The notes under the pieces are model-generated. The model was not told the DNA's origin. It saw nothing but the letters and a program-made list of their open reading frames with translations, and ran no database searches. Below, one piece after another: positions 1 to 8,494 of a DNA stretch of 64,000 nt. Within the stretch, counting starts at the first letter, position 1. Each line of letters opens with the position of its first letter. Location of the stretch: positions 1 to 64,000 of the forward strand of contig CAINOE010000124.1 in the NCBI GenBank assembly GCA_903851415.1. The letters run 5' to 3'. This DNA is from an uncultured Rhodopila sp. GTDB lineage: Bacteria > Pseudomonadota > Alphaproteobacteria > Acetobacterales > Acetobacteraceae. The position numbers were made by a program, and so were the translations under genes.

Positions 1-92
1 ACGGGCTTGTTGGGGGGCTTCTTGTCGCCGTCGCCGCCTGAAGAACCTGGCGGGTTGCCCCATGGACCGGAGCCGCCGTTATTCCAAGGCAT
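1..92 (-). CDS. hflK: HflK N-terminus (partial, runs off the window)
   Basis: The reverse strand opens with ATG at 92 and reads MPWNNGGSGPWGNPPGSSGG, followed by a charged, Lys/Pro-rich stretch up to the window edge. This Gly/Pro/Asn-rich cytoplasmic leader is typical of HflK, the SPFH-family membrane protein that with HflC forms a complex controlling the FtsH protease. Only 30 codons are present; the membrane segment and SPFH domain lie outside. A CAGGAG ribosome site lies about 12 bases upstream on the reverse strand. The gene is divergent from mrp, with about 150 bp between them that must hold both promoters. Identity rests on the N-terminal signature alone. Confidence 0.8.
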   Translation of the reverse strand, partial: MPWNNGGSGPWGNPPGSSGGDGDKKPPNKP

Positions 93-239
93 GTTCGAGG
101 GTGGCTCCTGTAAGACCGCCCGGTGCGCGAGCCGTTGGCGGGAGCGGGTTTATGCGCCATATCGTAAAGACAGGCGCTCGCGGCGCGGCTGCTTTATCCG
201 CCGGGCGTGGCGGCTTTGCAAGATGAGGGTTTATTGAAC

Positions 240-1352
240 ATGGCGGATGTTTCCCCGGATTCCCTGCGGACGGCATTACAGGCGATCAAAGAACCGGAGT
301 CCGGACGGGACATCGTCTCCGCCGGCCTGGTGGAGGGCATCGAGGTGCGCGGCGGCCTGGTGCAGGTCGCACTGCTGACCGACCGCGCCCGGGCGGCGGC
401 GATGGAGCCGGTGCGGCGGGAGGCCGAGGCGCTGCTGATGCGCCAGCCGGGCGTGACCAATGCCGCGGTGGTGCTGACTGCGCACAAGGCCCCGGCCGCA
501 CCGGCTGGCGGGCATGGTCATGGGCATGGGCACGGTGCGCCGAAGCCGCCATTGCTGCCGGATGTGAAGGCGATCGTGGCGGTGGCGTCCGGCAAGGGCG
601 GCGTCGGCAAGTCCACCGTCGCGGTCAACCTGGCGGTGTCGCTGGCCCGCCAGGGCCACAAGGTCGGCTTGCTCGACGCCGACATTTACGGGCCGAGCCT
701 GCCGCGCATGCTCGGGCTGAACCGCCGGCCGGAGGTGCGCAACGACAAGATGATCCCGCTGCCGGCCTGGGGCCTGTCCGCCATGTCCATCGGGTTCCTG
801 GTGGAGGAGGAAACCCCGATGATCTGGCGCGGCCCAATGGTGATGGGCGCGCTGGAGCAGATGATGGGGCAGGTCGAGTGGGGCGCTTTGGACATCCTGG
901 TGGTGGACATGCCGCCCGGCACCGGAGACGCCCAGTTGACCATGGCGCAGCGCGTGGCTTTGACCGGGGCGGTCATCGTATCCACGCCGCAGGACATCGC
1001 GCTGATTGACGCGCGGCGCGGGGTGCGGATGTTCGAGAAGACGAACGTGCCGGTGCTCGGGCTGGTGGAGAACATGAGCTTCTACTGCTGTCCGAACTGC
1101 GGCCATCGCGCCGACATCTTCGGGCACGGCGGCGCGAGGGCCGAGGCGGCGCGGCTGGGCACGGAGTTCCTGGGGGAGATCCCGCTGCTGCTGGACATCC
1201 GGCATGCGGCGGATGCCGGGACGCCGATAGCGGCGTCGGCGCCCGAGAGCGATGCGGCGAAGGCGTATGACGCGCTGGCGCGGCGGGTATGGGAGAAGGT
1301 GTCGGGCGCGGTGGCGGGGGCGCGGAGCGGGCCGCGCATCGTCATCGAGTGA
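240..1352 (+). CDS. mrp: Mrp/ApbC family P-loop iron-sulfur carrier ATPase
   Basis: A 370-residue protein of the Mrp/NBP35 family, cytosolic ATPases that carry or transfer Fe-S clusters. An N-terminal MIP18/DUF59-like domain spans residues 1-80. After a linker with four alternating His residues (92-98) comes the P-loop domain with the deviant Walker A motif SGKGGVGKST at 117-126, a DMPPGTGD segment, and the cluster-binding CxxC in FYCCPNCGHR. I chose ATG 240, preceded by GAGGG, over an upstream in-frame GTG at 207. Divergent from hflK. The role as a cluster carrier is family knowledge; no client can be read from the sequence. Confidence 0.93.
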   Translation: MADVSPDSLRTALQAIKEPESGRDIVSAGLVEGIEVRGGLVQVALLTDRARAAAMEPVRREAEALLMRQPGVTNAAVVLTAHKAPAAPAGGHGHGHGHGAPKPPLLPDVKAIVAVASGKGGVGKSTVAVNLAVSLARQGHKVGLLDADIYGPSLPRMLGLNRRPEVRNDKMIPLPAWGLSAMSIGFLVEEETPMIWRGPMVMGALEQMMGQVEWGALDILVVDMPPGTGDAQLTMAQRVALTGAVIVSTPQDIALIDARRGVRMFEKTNVPVLGLVENMSFYCCPNCGHRADIFGHGGARAEAARLGTEFLGEIPLLLDIRHAADAGTPIAASAPESDAAKAYDALARRVWEKVSGAVAGARSGPRIVIE

Positions 1353-1384
1353 AGTTTCGCGCGGGTTGTGGTTGGTGGCAGGCC

Positions 1385-1903
1385 ATGCCGGACGATCGGA
1401 TACCAGTCAGTCTGTATGAGCAGGACTTTGACACCTGGGCTTTCGGCCAGGCTGCAGCCCTGCGCGCGGTCCGCGACGCCATCCTGCAGGGCGCCGGCGG
1501 GCCGGCGGAGTTGCTGCGCGCGATCGACTGGGAGAACCTGGCCGAGGAGATCGAAGGATTGGGCCGGAGAGATCGGCGCGAGCTGGCAAGCCGCCTCGCC
1601 TTGATTGTCGAACATCTTGCCAAGCTGGAGTTCAGTTCCGCAGTGGAGCCACGGGCCGGATGGATCGCTTCGGTCGAGCGGGAACGCAGCGACCTGGACG
1701 ACATCCTTGAGGATAGCCCGTCGTTGCGGCGGGAAGTACCGAACTTCCTGGCTCGGCGCGCGGGCAAAGCCGCCAAGGGTGCGGCCCGGTCGCTCGAACT
1801 GCACGGCGAAACGGATGCGGCGAAGGCCTGTCTGCGCCGCGTCGGCACGGGATATACGGTGGACGAGGTCCTGGGCGACTGGATTCCCGACCCGGTGAGC
1901 TGA
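1385..1903 (+). CDS. DUF29 family protein
   Basis: A 172-residue, mostly helical, charged protein. It matches the DUF29 pattern: an N-terminal YEQDFDTWAFGQAAALR segment, then DWENLAEEIEGLGRRDRREL, then helices with Trp and Arg, ending in a WIPD motif. No signal peptide or membrane segment. DUF29 proteins occur in many copies in alphaproteobacteria and cyanobacteria, and their function is unknown. The frame is open further upstream into the end of mrp, but ATG 1385 begins the conserved domain directly. It lies 32 bp after mrp and may be cotranscribed with it. Confidence 0.85.
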   Translation: MPDDRIPVSLYEQDFDTWAFGQAAALRAVRDAILQGAGGPAELLRAIDWENLAEEIEGLGRRDRRELASRLALIVEHLAKLEFSSAVEPRAGWIASVERERSDLDDILEDSPSLRREVPNFLARRAGKAAKGAARSLELHGETDAAKACLRRVGTGYTVDEVLGDWIPDPVS

Positions 1904-1904
1904 C

Positions 1905-2567
1905 TTATCGGTCTTGCCGGTCGCGCAACCCGCATCGCTCCAGCGCCGCCAGCATATGCGGCGGCGGCGGGGCGGTGGCATCCACGGGGGGGGCCAGCGG
2001 CAGGTGGATCGCGCGCGCGAGCAGATGAAGCCTGCCGCCGCCCGTGCCGTATCGTTCATCCCCCAGTATCGGCGTGCCGAGCATCGCGCAATGCACGCGG
2101 ATCTGGTGGGTGCGGCCGGTCCTCGGGCGAAGCTCCAGCCATGTCAGCCCGCCGCCGGTTCCGAGCACCCGCCAATCCGTTATGGCCGGCTGAGCAAATC
2201 CGGGATCGGCGACCATCCGCCACCCCGTGCGGTCGCTCACCCGGCGCAGCGGCGCGGAGACCATTCCATCCGTGCCTCGCACATCGCCCTCAACCACCGC
2301 CCAATAGGTCTTGCGGACCGCCCCGGAGGCGAACAGCGCCTGGGCGGCGATCAAAGCGGCTCGGCGCAACGCGATAATCAGGCAGCCGGAGGTGTCGGCG
2401 TCGAGGCGGTGGACCAGCCATGGGCCGTCCTTGCGGCGGGACAATTGGGGGAAAACATCCTCGACGCTGGGGCCGCCGGAGGGGCCTGCATGCACGGCCA
2501 GTCCAGGAGGCTTGTCGAGGACGACGAATCGCCGGTCATGGAACAGAAATGCGGCGGCGGGTGGCAT
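1905..2567 (-). CDS. RluA-family RNA pseudouridine synthase
   Basis: A 220-residue protein that should isomerise specific uridines to pseudouridine in rRNA or tRNA. It has the family catalytic motif HRLDADTSG at residues 53-61 with Asp56 as the expected nucleophile, an early VVLDKPPGLAVH segment, and the C-terminal RTGRTHQIRVH and GDERYG motifs. There is no S4 domain, so this is the short RluA-like type. Substrate site cannot be assigned. It ends two bases from the end of the DUF29 gene on the opposite strand, so the two genes are convergent with almost no spacer. Confidence 0.92.
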   Translation of the reverse strand: MPPAAAFLFHDRRFVVLDKPPGLAVHAGPSGGPSVEDVFPQLSRRKDGPWLVHRLDADTSGCLIIALRRAALIAAQALFASGAVRKTYWAVVEGDVRGTDGMVSAPLRRVSDRTGWRMVADPGFAQPAITDWRVLGTGGGLTWLELRPRTGRTHQIRVHCAMLGTPILGDERYGTGGGRLHLLARAIHLPLAPPVDATAPPPPHMLAALERCGLRDRQDR

Positions 2568-2680
2568 TCCCGGGAGTTACGGGGATTTACAGGACCGGCG
2601 CAAGAGAAGCGGCGCAGCCCCGATGTTCCCGATCCATTCTGTAAGCGGGTCCGCGTCAGTGAGCGCCGCAGCCTTCCTTA

Positions 2681-4006
2681 TCAACTTCGCTTTGCCCGCA
2701 AAGCCGTCCAGTGCTCCAGACGCCGGCTGATCTCCCGTTCGAAACCGCGATCCCGCGGCTGGTAGAATTGGACTCGCTCCATGCCATCCGGAAAGTAGTT
2801 CTGCCCGGAAAATGCCTCCTCGCTGCCGTGGTCGTATTCATACCCGGCACCATAGCCGAGCTGCTTCATCAGCTTCGTCGGCGCGTTCAGGATGTGCGCC
2901 GGAGGCATCAGGCTGCCGGTCGCCTTCGCCGCGGCCCGCGCCTGACCGAAGGCGGTGTACACAGCATTCGATTTCGGCGCCGTGCCCAAATAGACAACCA
3001 CCTGCGCGATTGCCAGTTCGCCTTCGGGCGAGCCGAGCCGCTCATACGTCTCCCACCCCGCCAACGCCTGCGGCAGTGCGTTCGGATCGGCCATGCCGAT
3101 GTCCTCGGCAGCGAAGCGGACAAGCCTGCGGGCAATGTAGCGCGGATCCTCCCCGCCGTTGATCATGCGGGCGAACCAGTACAGCGCCGCATCGGGATCC
3201 GACCCGCGCAGCGCCTTGTGCAGGGCCGAGATCAGGTTGTAATGCTCTTCCCGATCCTTGTCGTACAGCGCGGCACGCCGCGACAGCAAATCCGACAATG
3301 CGGCAGTGTCCAGCGCTGGCGTGGCCGCGGGCAAGGCGGCAATCTGCTCGACCATGTTCAGCAGGTAGCGGCCGTCGCCATCGGCCATGGCGCGCAGCGT
3401 GGCGCGCGCCTCCGAGGTCAGTGGCAGCGTGCGGCCAAGCTCGGCTTCGGCGCGGACCAGCAGACGCTCCAGCGCTGCATCGTCAAGCCGCCGCAGCACC
3501 ATCACCTGGCAGCGCGAAAGCAGGGCGCCGTTCAGCGCGAACGACGGATTTTCCGTGGTGGCGCCCACCAGCGTGACGGTGCCGTTCTCGACATAAGGCA
3601 GGAACCCGTCCTGTTGGGCACGGTTGAAACGATGGATCTCGTCAACGAAAAGCAAGGTCCCCTGACCCCCGCGGCGCCTTTTTGCCGCGTCGTCGAACGC
3701 GCGCTTCAGGTCTGCCACACCGGAGAACACGGCGGAAAGCTGAACGAACGCCAACTTCGCCTGACTGGCCAGCAGCCGTGCGATCGTGGTCTTTCCCACG
3801 CCCGGCGGTCCCCACAGGATCAACGACGCGAGCGACCCGCGCTCCAGCATCCGCGTCAGCGCGCCATCCGCCCCAAGCAGATGATCCTGCCCCACGACAT
3901 CCGCCAGCGTCGCGGGCCGCAGCCGATCGGCCAGCGGCCGGCCGCGGTCGGACCGGGGCGCCGCCGCGGCTTCAGGCACGCCGAAAAGGTCATCGGTTTC
4001 TGACAC
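2681..4006 (-). CDS. rarA: Replication-associated recombination protein A (RarA/MgsA), AAA+ ATPase
   Basis: A 441-residue AAA+ ATPase acting on stalled replication forks and single-strand gaps, homologous to eukaryotic WRNIP1. Residues 24-45 carry the ADRLRPATLADVVGQDHLLG lead-in, Walker A GPPGVGKTT is at 66-74 and Walker B with VDEIH at 121-125. A sensor-1 region GATTENPSFALN follows, and the C-terminal tetramerisation domain ends with QNYFPDGMERVQFYQPRDRG. Length is usual for the family. It lies upstream of the pseudouridine synthase on the same strand, with a 113 bp gap, so cotranscription is possible. Confidence 0.96.
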   Translation of the reverse strand: MSETDDLFGVPEAAAAPRSDRGRPLADRLRPATLADVVGQDHLLGADGALTRMLERGSLASLILWGPPGVGKTTIARLLASQAKLAFVQLSAVFSGVADLKRAFDDAAKRRRGGQGTLLFVDEIHRFNRAQQDGFLPYVENGTVTLVGATTENPSFALNGALLSRCQVMVLRRLDDAALERLLVRAEAELGRTLPLTSEARATLRAMADGDGRYLLNMVEQIAALPAATPALDTAALSDLLSRRAALYDKDREEHYNLISALHKALRGSDPDAALYWFARMINGGEDPRYIARRLVRFAAEDIGMADPNALPQALAGWETYERLGSPEGELAIAQVVVYLGTAPKSNAVYTAFGQARAAAKATGSLMPPAHILNAPTKLMKQLGYGAGYEYDHGSEEAFSGQNYFPDGMERVQFYQPRDRGFEREISRRLEHWTALRAKRS

Positions 4007-4203
4007 GCCCGCAAGGTAGCCCGAACGGGGGCATCAGGTGAATGGCGCCCTCCGCCACGCCGCCAGGATTGGGCTGGACAACCCGTCAAGGCGGGGCGGG
4101 TGAAGCCGTTGTAATCGGCCGCCACGAAACGGCCACCCGCCGCACCGATTCCCGCCTTGCAGCCAACCGACGGTCCAGCCGTTCATAACGAACGGAGGCT
4201 TCG

Positions 4204-4473
4204 ATGGTCCCGGCACTCGATTGGCAAGCGGCCAAAGAAATCGCGCGGTCGCAGCTTGACATGTTTCATGACCTCAGCGAGCGGATCAATCTGACCCCGG
4301 ACGACCGGCGACGCGCGCTGAATCTGAACGAACGCGACTGGTGGGCATGGCAGGCGTTCCTGTCGAATGGTCCGGTGCCGGCCCAGCCGCCCTTACCGGA
4401 GATGGTGCGGCGCCTCGGCCATGTGGCCTTCAACCTGACATTGGTCGGGAAGGGTGTGCATAGGTTCACGTGA
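4204..4473 (+). CDS. Small hypothetical protein, possibly an Xre/MbcA-type antitoxin N-terminal remnant
   Basis: An 89-residue ORF with a good GGAGG ribosome site seven bases upstream of ATG 4204, so it is probably translated. The middle (LSERINLTPDDRRRALNLNERDWWAWQ) is helical and resembles the helix-turn-helix lead-in of Xre/MbcA/ParS-type antitoxins, but the usual C-terminal toxin-binding segment is not recognisable and the last 15 residues look unrelated. No toxin gene lies next to it. It could be a degraded antitoxin or an unrelated orphan. I do not assign a function. Confidence 0.4.
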   Translation: MVPALDWQAAKEIARSQLDMFHDLSERINLTPDDRRRALNLNERDWWAWQAFLSNGPVPAQPPLPEMVRRLGHVAFNLTLVGKGVHRFT

Positions 4474-4551
4474 TCAGGCGCAGGCATTGAAACCCCTTGC
4501 CGGGAGACACGGTCCGCACGTACAAAGCGGCAATACCGTTCGAGGTATCCA

Positions 4552-4710
4552 ATGGAAAGCGGAAACAGTGCGCGCTCCACCGAACCCGAACCGATCGAGG
4601 CCCTGACTCGGGAACGGGCCAAGATGTGGACCAGCTTCACCACCGCTATCGTCGGCGCAGTCGGCGTTGTCGTCGTGGTGCTAATCGGTTTGGCTGTCTT
4701 TCTGCTTTAG
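4552..4710 (+). CDS. aa3-type cytochrome c oxidase subunit IV-like small membrane protein
   Basis: A 52-residue ORF, ATG 4552 to TAG 4710. After a polar, acidic N-terminus comes LTRERAKMWTSFTTAIVGAV and a hydrophobic helix to the end. The pattern of a charged segment, a conserved Met-Trp-x-x-Phe, then one transmembrane helix is that of the bacterial aa3-type cytochrome c oxidase subunit IV family, a small subunit of the heme-copper oxidase in alphaproteobacteria. No other oxidase subunit lies in the window, but this peptide is often encoded alone. The nearby 89-residue ORF is in the same orientation but probably unrelated. Confidence 0.7.
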   Translation: MESGNSARSTEPEPIEALTRERAKMWTSFTTAIVGAVGVVVVVLIGLAVFLL

Positions 4711-4874
4711 TCCTGCGCCGGTTGCCCGCGCGTTCAGCACACGCGCCAGGACGCCGGACGTTGCGCTGATCGACAGCATCGTCCGGCACAAACCGATCCA
4801 GGCCGCGTGTCGCGCGGCGACGTTCCAACCGCTGGTGAAATCAATATAGCCGGCGAACACGCCTGGAGCGGCAT

Positions 4875-4886
4875 GTACTATAGTAC
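4875..4886. repeat. Perfect 12-bp palindrome
   Basis: GTACTATAGTAC is perfectly self-complementary and stands out as AT-rich in GC-rich surroundings. It lies in the 200 bp between two convergent genes, 25 bp beyond the stop of the TPR protein gene. No protein that would bind it can be named. Confidence 0.4.
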
Positions 4887-4911
4887 CTTCGAAATGTTCT
4901 GCGTCCGCGGC

Positions 4912-6282
4912 TCAGACGATGAGCAATTCCGTCGCTCCATAGGTTCGCAGCGCCCGGCTCAGCGCCTCCGTCTCGGTCGCCGTCAGCCGCTCCAAAGCCA
5001 CCTTCAAGACAAAGATTCTCTCGCAACTCTCCAGATCGGCGATCAGCTTTTCCCGCAAGAACCGCATCCGCTTGCCCGCGAGAATGACCATCCTGTCAGC
5101 CGGCACTTCTTCCCACGAAACAAAACTATGCATCGAAGTGCCGTAGCCCGAGTCGCGGATTTCCCACTGGTCCTCATGCGGACACACGCTTGTTGTGCTT
5201 GCATCGCCGATGGTGCGGAAGCGGTCTTCGAGACAGGCAATCAGGCTCGCCGGCCTGACAGTGGCCCAACGAAAAAGCCCGAGCGGTTCGACGCCAAGCG
5301 TGCGCTGCAATCCGCCGAACTCGCACCCGCCGGCCGGACCGGTTCCGCCCAGGCTTTCGAAACGCAGCATAAGCGCCTGCAGTTCGTCCCCGGCGGACGT
5401 CATCCCAAGCTCCCGGTGCGCCGCCACGGCCGCGGCCGGATCGTGCTCGGCCAGTCGCAGCAATGCCTCGTGCAGCCTCAGCGCCACTTGCTCGTCTCTT
5501 GGGAAGCGGCGCCGTGCTTCGGCCCAGCGGGCGACCGCCCCGGTCCAGTCCTGGCGCTTCCAGGCCAGCCGGGCGGGATAGACATAGAGCGTGATCTCGT
5601 CGGTTTCGTCGCTCCGCTCAAGGGCGTCCGCGAGAACCGCTTCGGCATCCTCGAACCGGCCCTGCCGCTCAAGCGCGGCAGCCAGCTCCGTGTAGATCCA
5701 CCATGTGCGGCCATCGAGTAGCAGCGCCGCGCGCCAGTGCATCTCCGCCGTCGGCCAATCCGCATGGCTTACCGCCAAACGGCCCAATTCGACGGGGAAT
5801 GCGCGCTCGTAGGGGAAAAGGACGGCCCCCTCGGACAGCAATTGGCGCGCCTCGTCATGCCGGCCCAGTCCGGCCAGGGAGATTCCACCGCCGATATAGG
5901 ATTGCCAAAGCGGGAGCTCTTGCCGTATCGCGCGCCAAACCAGTTCGGCTTCCGGCCATTCCCCGCGCGCCTGAGCCTGCTCAGCCCGTTCTATCAACAT
6001 CTCGCAGGTGAGAGGCGGCTCTTTGGAACGGCCTTCGGGAAGACGGGCCTCGACCGGAACGGGGTCTTGCGTGCAACCATCCGGCTCGCGGGCGCCCGCC
6101 TCCGGCGCGTCCGGCTCATATCGGGTGCCGTGCAAACCCGCACGAGCCCGCAGGTAGTCCATGCCGGCCGGAGCCGGACGATCACGTTCTGGATCGGCAA
6201 CGGTAATTGATGCACGTTGCGCGCGCAACGAGAAAGCGGGCCATCTCATGGCGTGCCAGATAGGCGCTCTTGTAGCGGGCAA
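4912..6282 (-). CDS. TPR-repeat protein with a C-terminal FESLG/CEFG domain
   Basis: Up to 456 residues; the first 40-90 are low-complexity and the true start may be an internal Met (6249 or about 6160). Residues from about 95 to 300 form tetratricopeptide-like helical pairs (AQARGEWPEAELVWRAIRQE, then GRHDEARQLLSEGA and similar). After about residue 305 comes a separate domain beginning FESLGG, CEFGGLQRTLG, EPLGLFRW, which resembles a domain of unknown function found after TPR repeats in acetic-acid-bacteria relatives and distantly recalls DUF1796. No signal peptide. The role is unknown; the TPR part suggests protein binding, perhaps in glycan or surface biology. It is the last gene of the minus-strand run that begins with purM. 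Confidence 0.7.
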   Translation of the reverse strand: MPATRAPIWHAMRWPAFSLRAQRASITVADPERDRPAPAGMDYLRARAGLHGTRYEPDAPEAGAREPDGCTQDPVPVEARLPEGRSKEPPLTCEMLIERAEQAQARGEWPEAELVWRAIRQELPLWQSYIGGGISLAGLGRHDEARQLLSEGAVLFPYERAFPVELGRLAVSHADWPTAEMHWRAALLLDGRTWWIYTELAAALERQGRFEDAEAVLADALERSDETDEITLYVYPARLAWKRQDWTGAVARWAEARRRFPRDEQVALRLHEALLRLAEHDPAAAVAAHRELGMTSAGDELQALMLRFESLGGTGPAGGCEFGGLQRTLGVEPLGLFRWATVRPASLIACLEDRFRTIGDASTTSVCPHEDQWEIRDSGYGTSMHSFVSWEEVPADRMVILAGKRMRFLREKLIADLESCERIFVLKVALERLTATETEALSRALRTYGATELLIV

Positions 6283-6332
6283 GCAATGTTTCGCTGCGCG
6301 TGGGGCGAGGATTCTGCAAGGCGCAGATGCAA

Positions 6333-6599
6333 TCAGTCCCCCGGCCGCGCCGTCCCGCCGCCGAACGCATTGAACGTGATAATCGTATGGGTATCCCTGA
6401 CGCCAGGCAGGGTCTGGATCTTGTCCGTTACGAACAGCCCGATATCCTGGCTGGCGTCGAGATAGAACTTTCCCAGCAGGTCATACTGTCCGGATGTCGA
6501 AAACAGTTCCGACATCTCAGGGATGGAATCCGCCGCCTCGCGCGCTACGCGGTACGCCTGCCCCAGTTCACATTTGATTTGCACGAATATCGCACGCAT
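6333..6599 (-). CDS. Stand-alone Lrp/AsnC ligand-binding (RAM) domain protein
   Basis: An 88-residue protein equal to the C-terminal ligand-binding domain of Lrp/AsnC regulators: MRAIFVQIKCELGQAYRVAR opens the first beta strand and helix, and the end reads LPGVRDTHTIITFNAF. It has no helix-turn-helix. Such single-domain proteins (SIAC type) form oligomers and bind amino acids or other small effectors, possibly modulating partners instead of DNA. It sits 45 bp downstream of purN on the same strand. Ligand and partner cannot be inferred. Confidence 0.88.
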   Translation of the reverse strand: MRAIFVQIKCELGQAYRVAREAADSIPEMSELFSTSGQYDLLGKFYLDASQDIGLFVTDKIQTLPGVRDTHTIITFNAFGGGTARPGD

Positions 6600-6644
6600 C
6601 GCCGGCCTCCTTGCGCATCGCGCGACACTAGGCCGCGGCGCCTG

Positions 6645-7286
6645 CTATGGCGAGTGCCCCGCCCATGCCAACGGGTTGGCGAGGCACGCAGCCGCCCCCG
6701 GGGAAGCTGCCGGCGACCCGGCCGCCACCGCCGCCAGAGCCGCCGGATAGATCGCATGCTCCTGCCGCAGCACGCGGGCCGCCAGATCGTCATCCGTATC
6801 GCCCGCCAGCACCGGCACCGCCGCCTGCGCCAGGATCGGCCCCGAATCCATCTCCGCCGTCACCAGATGGACCGTGCAGCCGTGCAGCTTCACCCCGGCC
6901 TCCAGCGCCCGGGCATGCGTGTGCAATCCCGGGAAGGACGGCAGCAGGCTGGGATGGATATTCAGCATCCGTCCCTGCCAAGCGCCGACAAGAAACGGAG
7001 TCAGCAGCCGCATGTAGCCCGCCAGGCAGACGATCTCGACATCCGCGGCGCGCAGGGCGGAATCGATTGCCGCTTCATGCGCCGGACGATCGCGGCCGAA
7101 GCTTCGGTGATCGATCGCTTCGGCAGCGATGCCGGCGGCGCGGGCGGTGAGCAGGCCGCGTGCATCCGGCTGGTTCGACAGCACAAGAACGATTTCGGCC
7201 GGATAGGCAGGGTCCCGAGCCGCCGCGATCAGCGCTTCCATATTCGAGCCGCGTCCGCTGATCAGGATGGCGGTCCGGCGTTTCAT
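6645..7286 (-). CDS. purN: Phosphoribosylglycinamide formyltransferase (GART)
   Basis: A 213-residue folate-dependent enzyme that formylates GAR to FGAR, the third step of de novo purine synthesis. Seen: [17 protein letters not shown] at the phosphate-binding N-terminus, LAGYMRLL, the catalytic loop [14 protein letters not shown] (with the family Asn and His), and [13 protein letters not shown] containing the conserved Asp. The Ala-rich C-terminal tail is somewhat longer than usual. The start overlaps the purM stop by four bases (ATGA), so purM and purN are translationally coupled, an arrangement known from many bacteria. Confidence 0.96.
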   Translation of the reverse strand: MKRRTAILISGRGSNMEALIAAARDPAYPAEIVLVLSNQPDARGLLTARAAGIAAEAIDHRSFGRDRPAHEAAIDSALRAADVEIVCLAGYMRLLTPFLVGAWQGRMLNIHPSLLPSFPGLHTHARALEAGVKLHGCTVHLVTAEMDSGPILAQAAVPVLAGDTDDDLAARVLRQEHAIYPAALAAVAAGSPAASPGAAACLANPLAWAGHSP

Positions 7287-8374
7287 GCAAGCCAGCCGGA
7301 CGGCGGGTCGATCCGGACGGAGGCGGGGCCATCACCGGCCTCGATCATCCCTATGCGGCTGACGGTCTCGCCCTCCGCCTGCAACAGCGCGATCGCCGCG
7401 TCGGGATCGGACACGACCAGGGCCATGCCGATGCCGCAGTTGAATACCCGCAGCATCTCCGCCACCGAGACGCCGCCGGTCCGGGCGAGCCAATGGAACA
7501 CCGGCGGCACCGGCCATTTCGCGTTCAGCGCCGCCACCGTGCCGTCCGGCAGCACACGAGGCAGGTTCCCGGGCAGCCCGCCGCCGGTGATATGCGCCGC
7601 CGCCTTCAGCAGTCCGGCCCGGTGCAGCGCCAGCGCCGACTGTACATAGATGCGGGTCGGGGTCATCAGCGTCTCGCCCACGGTCTCTCTCGGCGAGAAC
7701 GGAGCAGGGTCCGACCACGCCAGGCCGCTCGCCTTGACGATCTGCCGCACCAGGGAGAAGCCGTTGGAGTGCACCCCGGCACTGGCCAGGCCGAGCACGT
7801 GGTCTCCGGCGGCGACCCCCTTCGGCAGCACCGCACCCCGCTCCGCCGCGCCGACGGCAAAGCCGGCAAGGTCATAGTCATTGTCGGCATACATGCCGGG
7901 CATTTCCGCGGTTTCGCCGCCGACAAGGGCGCATCCGGCTTCATGGCAGCCGCTGGCGACTCCGGCGATCACCGCATGGGCCTGGATCACCGAAAGCCGG
8001 CCGGTGGCAAAGTAATCGAGGAAAAACAACGGCTCGGCGCCGTGCACCACGAGGTCATTGACGCACATCGCCACCAGGTCGATCCCGACGGTGTCGTGCA
8101 GGCCGGTCTCGATGGCGACCTTCAGCTTGGTGCCGACTCCGTCGGTGGAGGACACCAGCACCGGATCGGCGAACCCGGCGGCTTTGAGGTCGAACAGCGC
8201 GGCGAAGCCGCCCAGGCCGCCGAGGACTCCCGGGCGGTGCGTGGCCTTGGTCAGCGGCTTGATCATCCCCACCAGCGCCTCGCCGGCGCCGATGTCGACG
8301 CCGGCATCGCGGTAGTTCAGTCCGGCCGCGCCTGTTGGCACGGCGCGCGCGCCTTGGTTATCCGCACTTGTCAT
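7283..8374 (-). CDS. purM: Phosphoribosylformylglycinamidine cyclo-ligase (AIR synthetase)
   Basis: A 363-residue enzyme that closes the imidazole ring of AIR using ATP. I take ATG 8374 ([20 protein letters not shown]) because the conserved region ([20 protein letters not shown]) begins about 19 residues in; the frame is open further upstream, but that part lies under the divergent gene. Visible motifs are [51 protein letters not shown], and the late [13 protein letters not shown]. First gene of the purM-purN unit, divergent from the phosphatidyltransferase gene across about 120 bp. Confidence 0.96.
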   Translation of the reverse strand: MTSADNQGARAVPTGAAGLNYRDAGVDIGAGEALVGMIKPLTKATHRPGVLGGLGGFAALFDLKAAGFADPVLVSSTDGVGTKLKVAIETGLHDTVGIDLVAMCVNDLVVHGAEPLFFLDYFATGRLSVIQAHAVIAGVASGCHEAGCALVGGETAEMPGMYADNDYDLAGFAVGAAERGAVLPKGVAAGDHVLGLASAGVHSNGFSLVRQIVKASGLAWSDPAPFSPRETVGETLMTPTRIYVQSALALHRAGLLKAAAHITGGGLPGNLPRVLPDGTVAALNAKWPVPPVFHWLARTGGVSVAEMLRVFNCGIGMALVVSDPDAAIALLQAEGETVSRIGMIEAGDGPASVRIDPPSGWLA

Positions 8375-8494
8375 GGCAATCTCTATATCCGGGGCGCTGG
8401 TGGAAGGAGACCGACAGAACCATGGGCAGCCCGTCCAATGCAATGCGGTACATGCACCGTCTGCGGCGGCGACCACGAATTGGAACCAAACTGA

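Noticed and set aside
7-237. Plus-strand frame at the start of the window
   Set aside because: It is antisense to the hflK start, whose reverse-strand N-terminus is characteristic.
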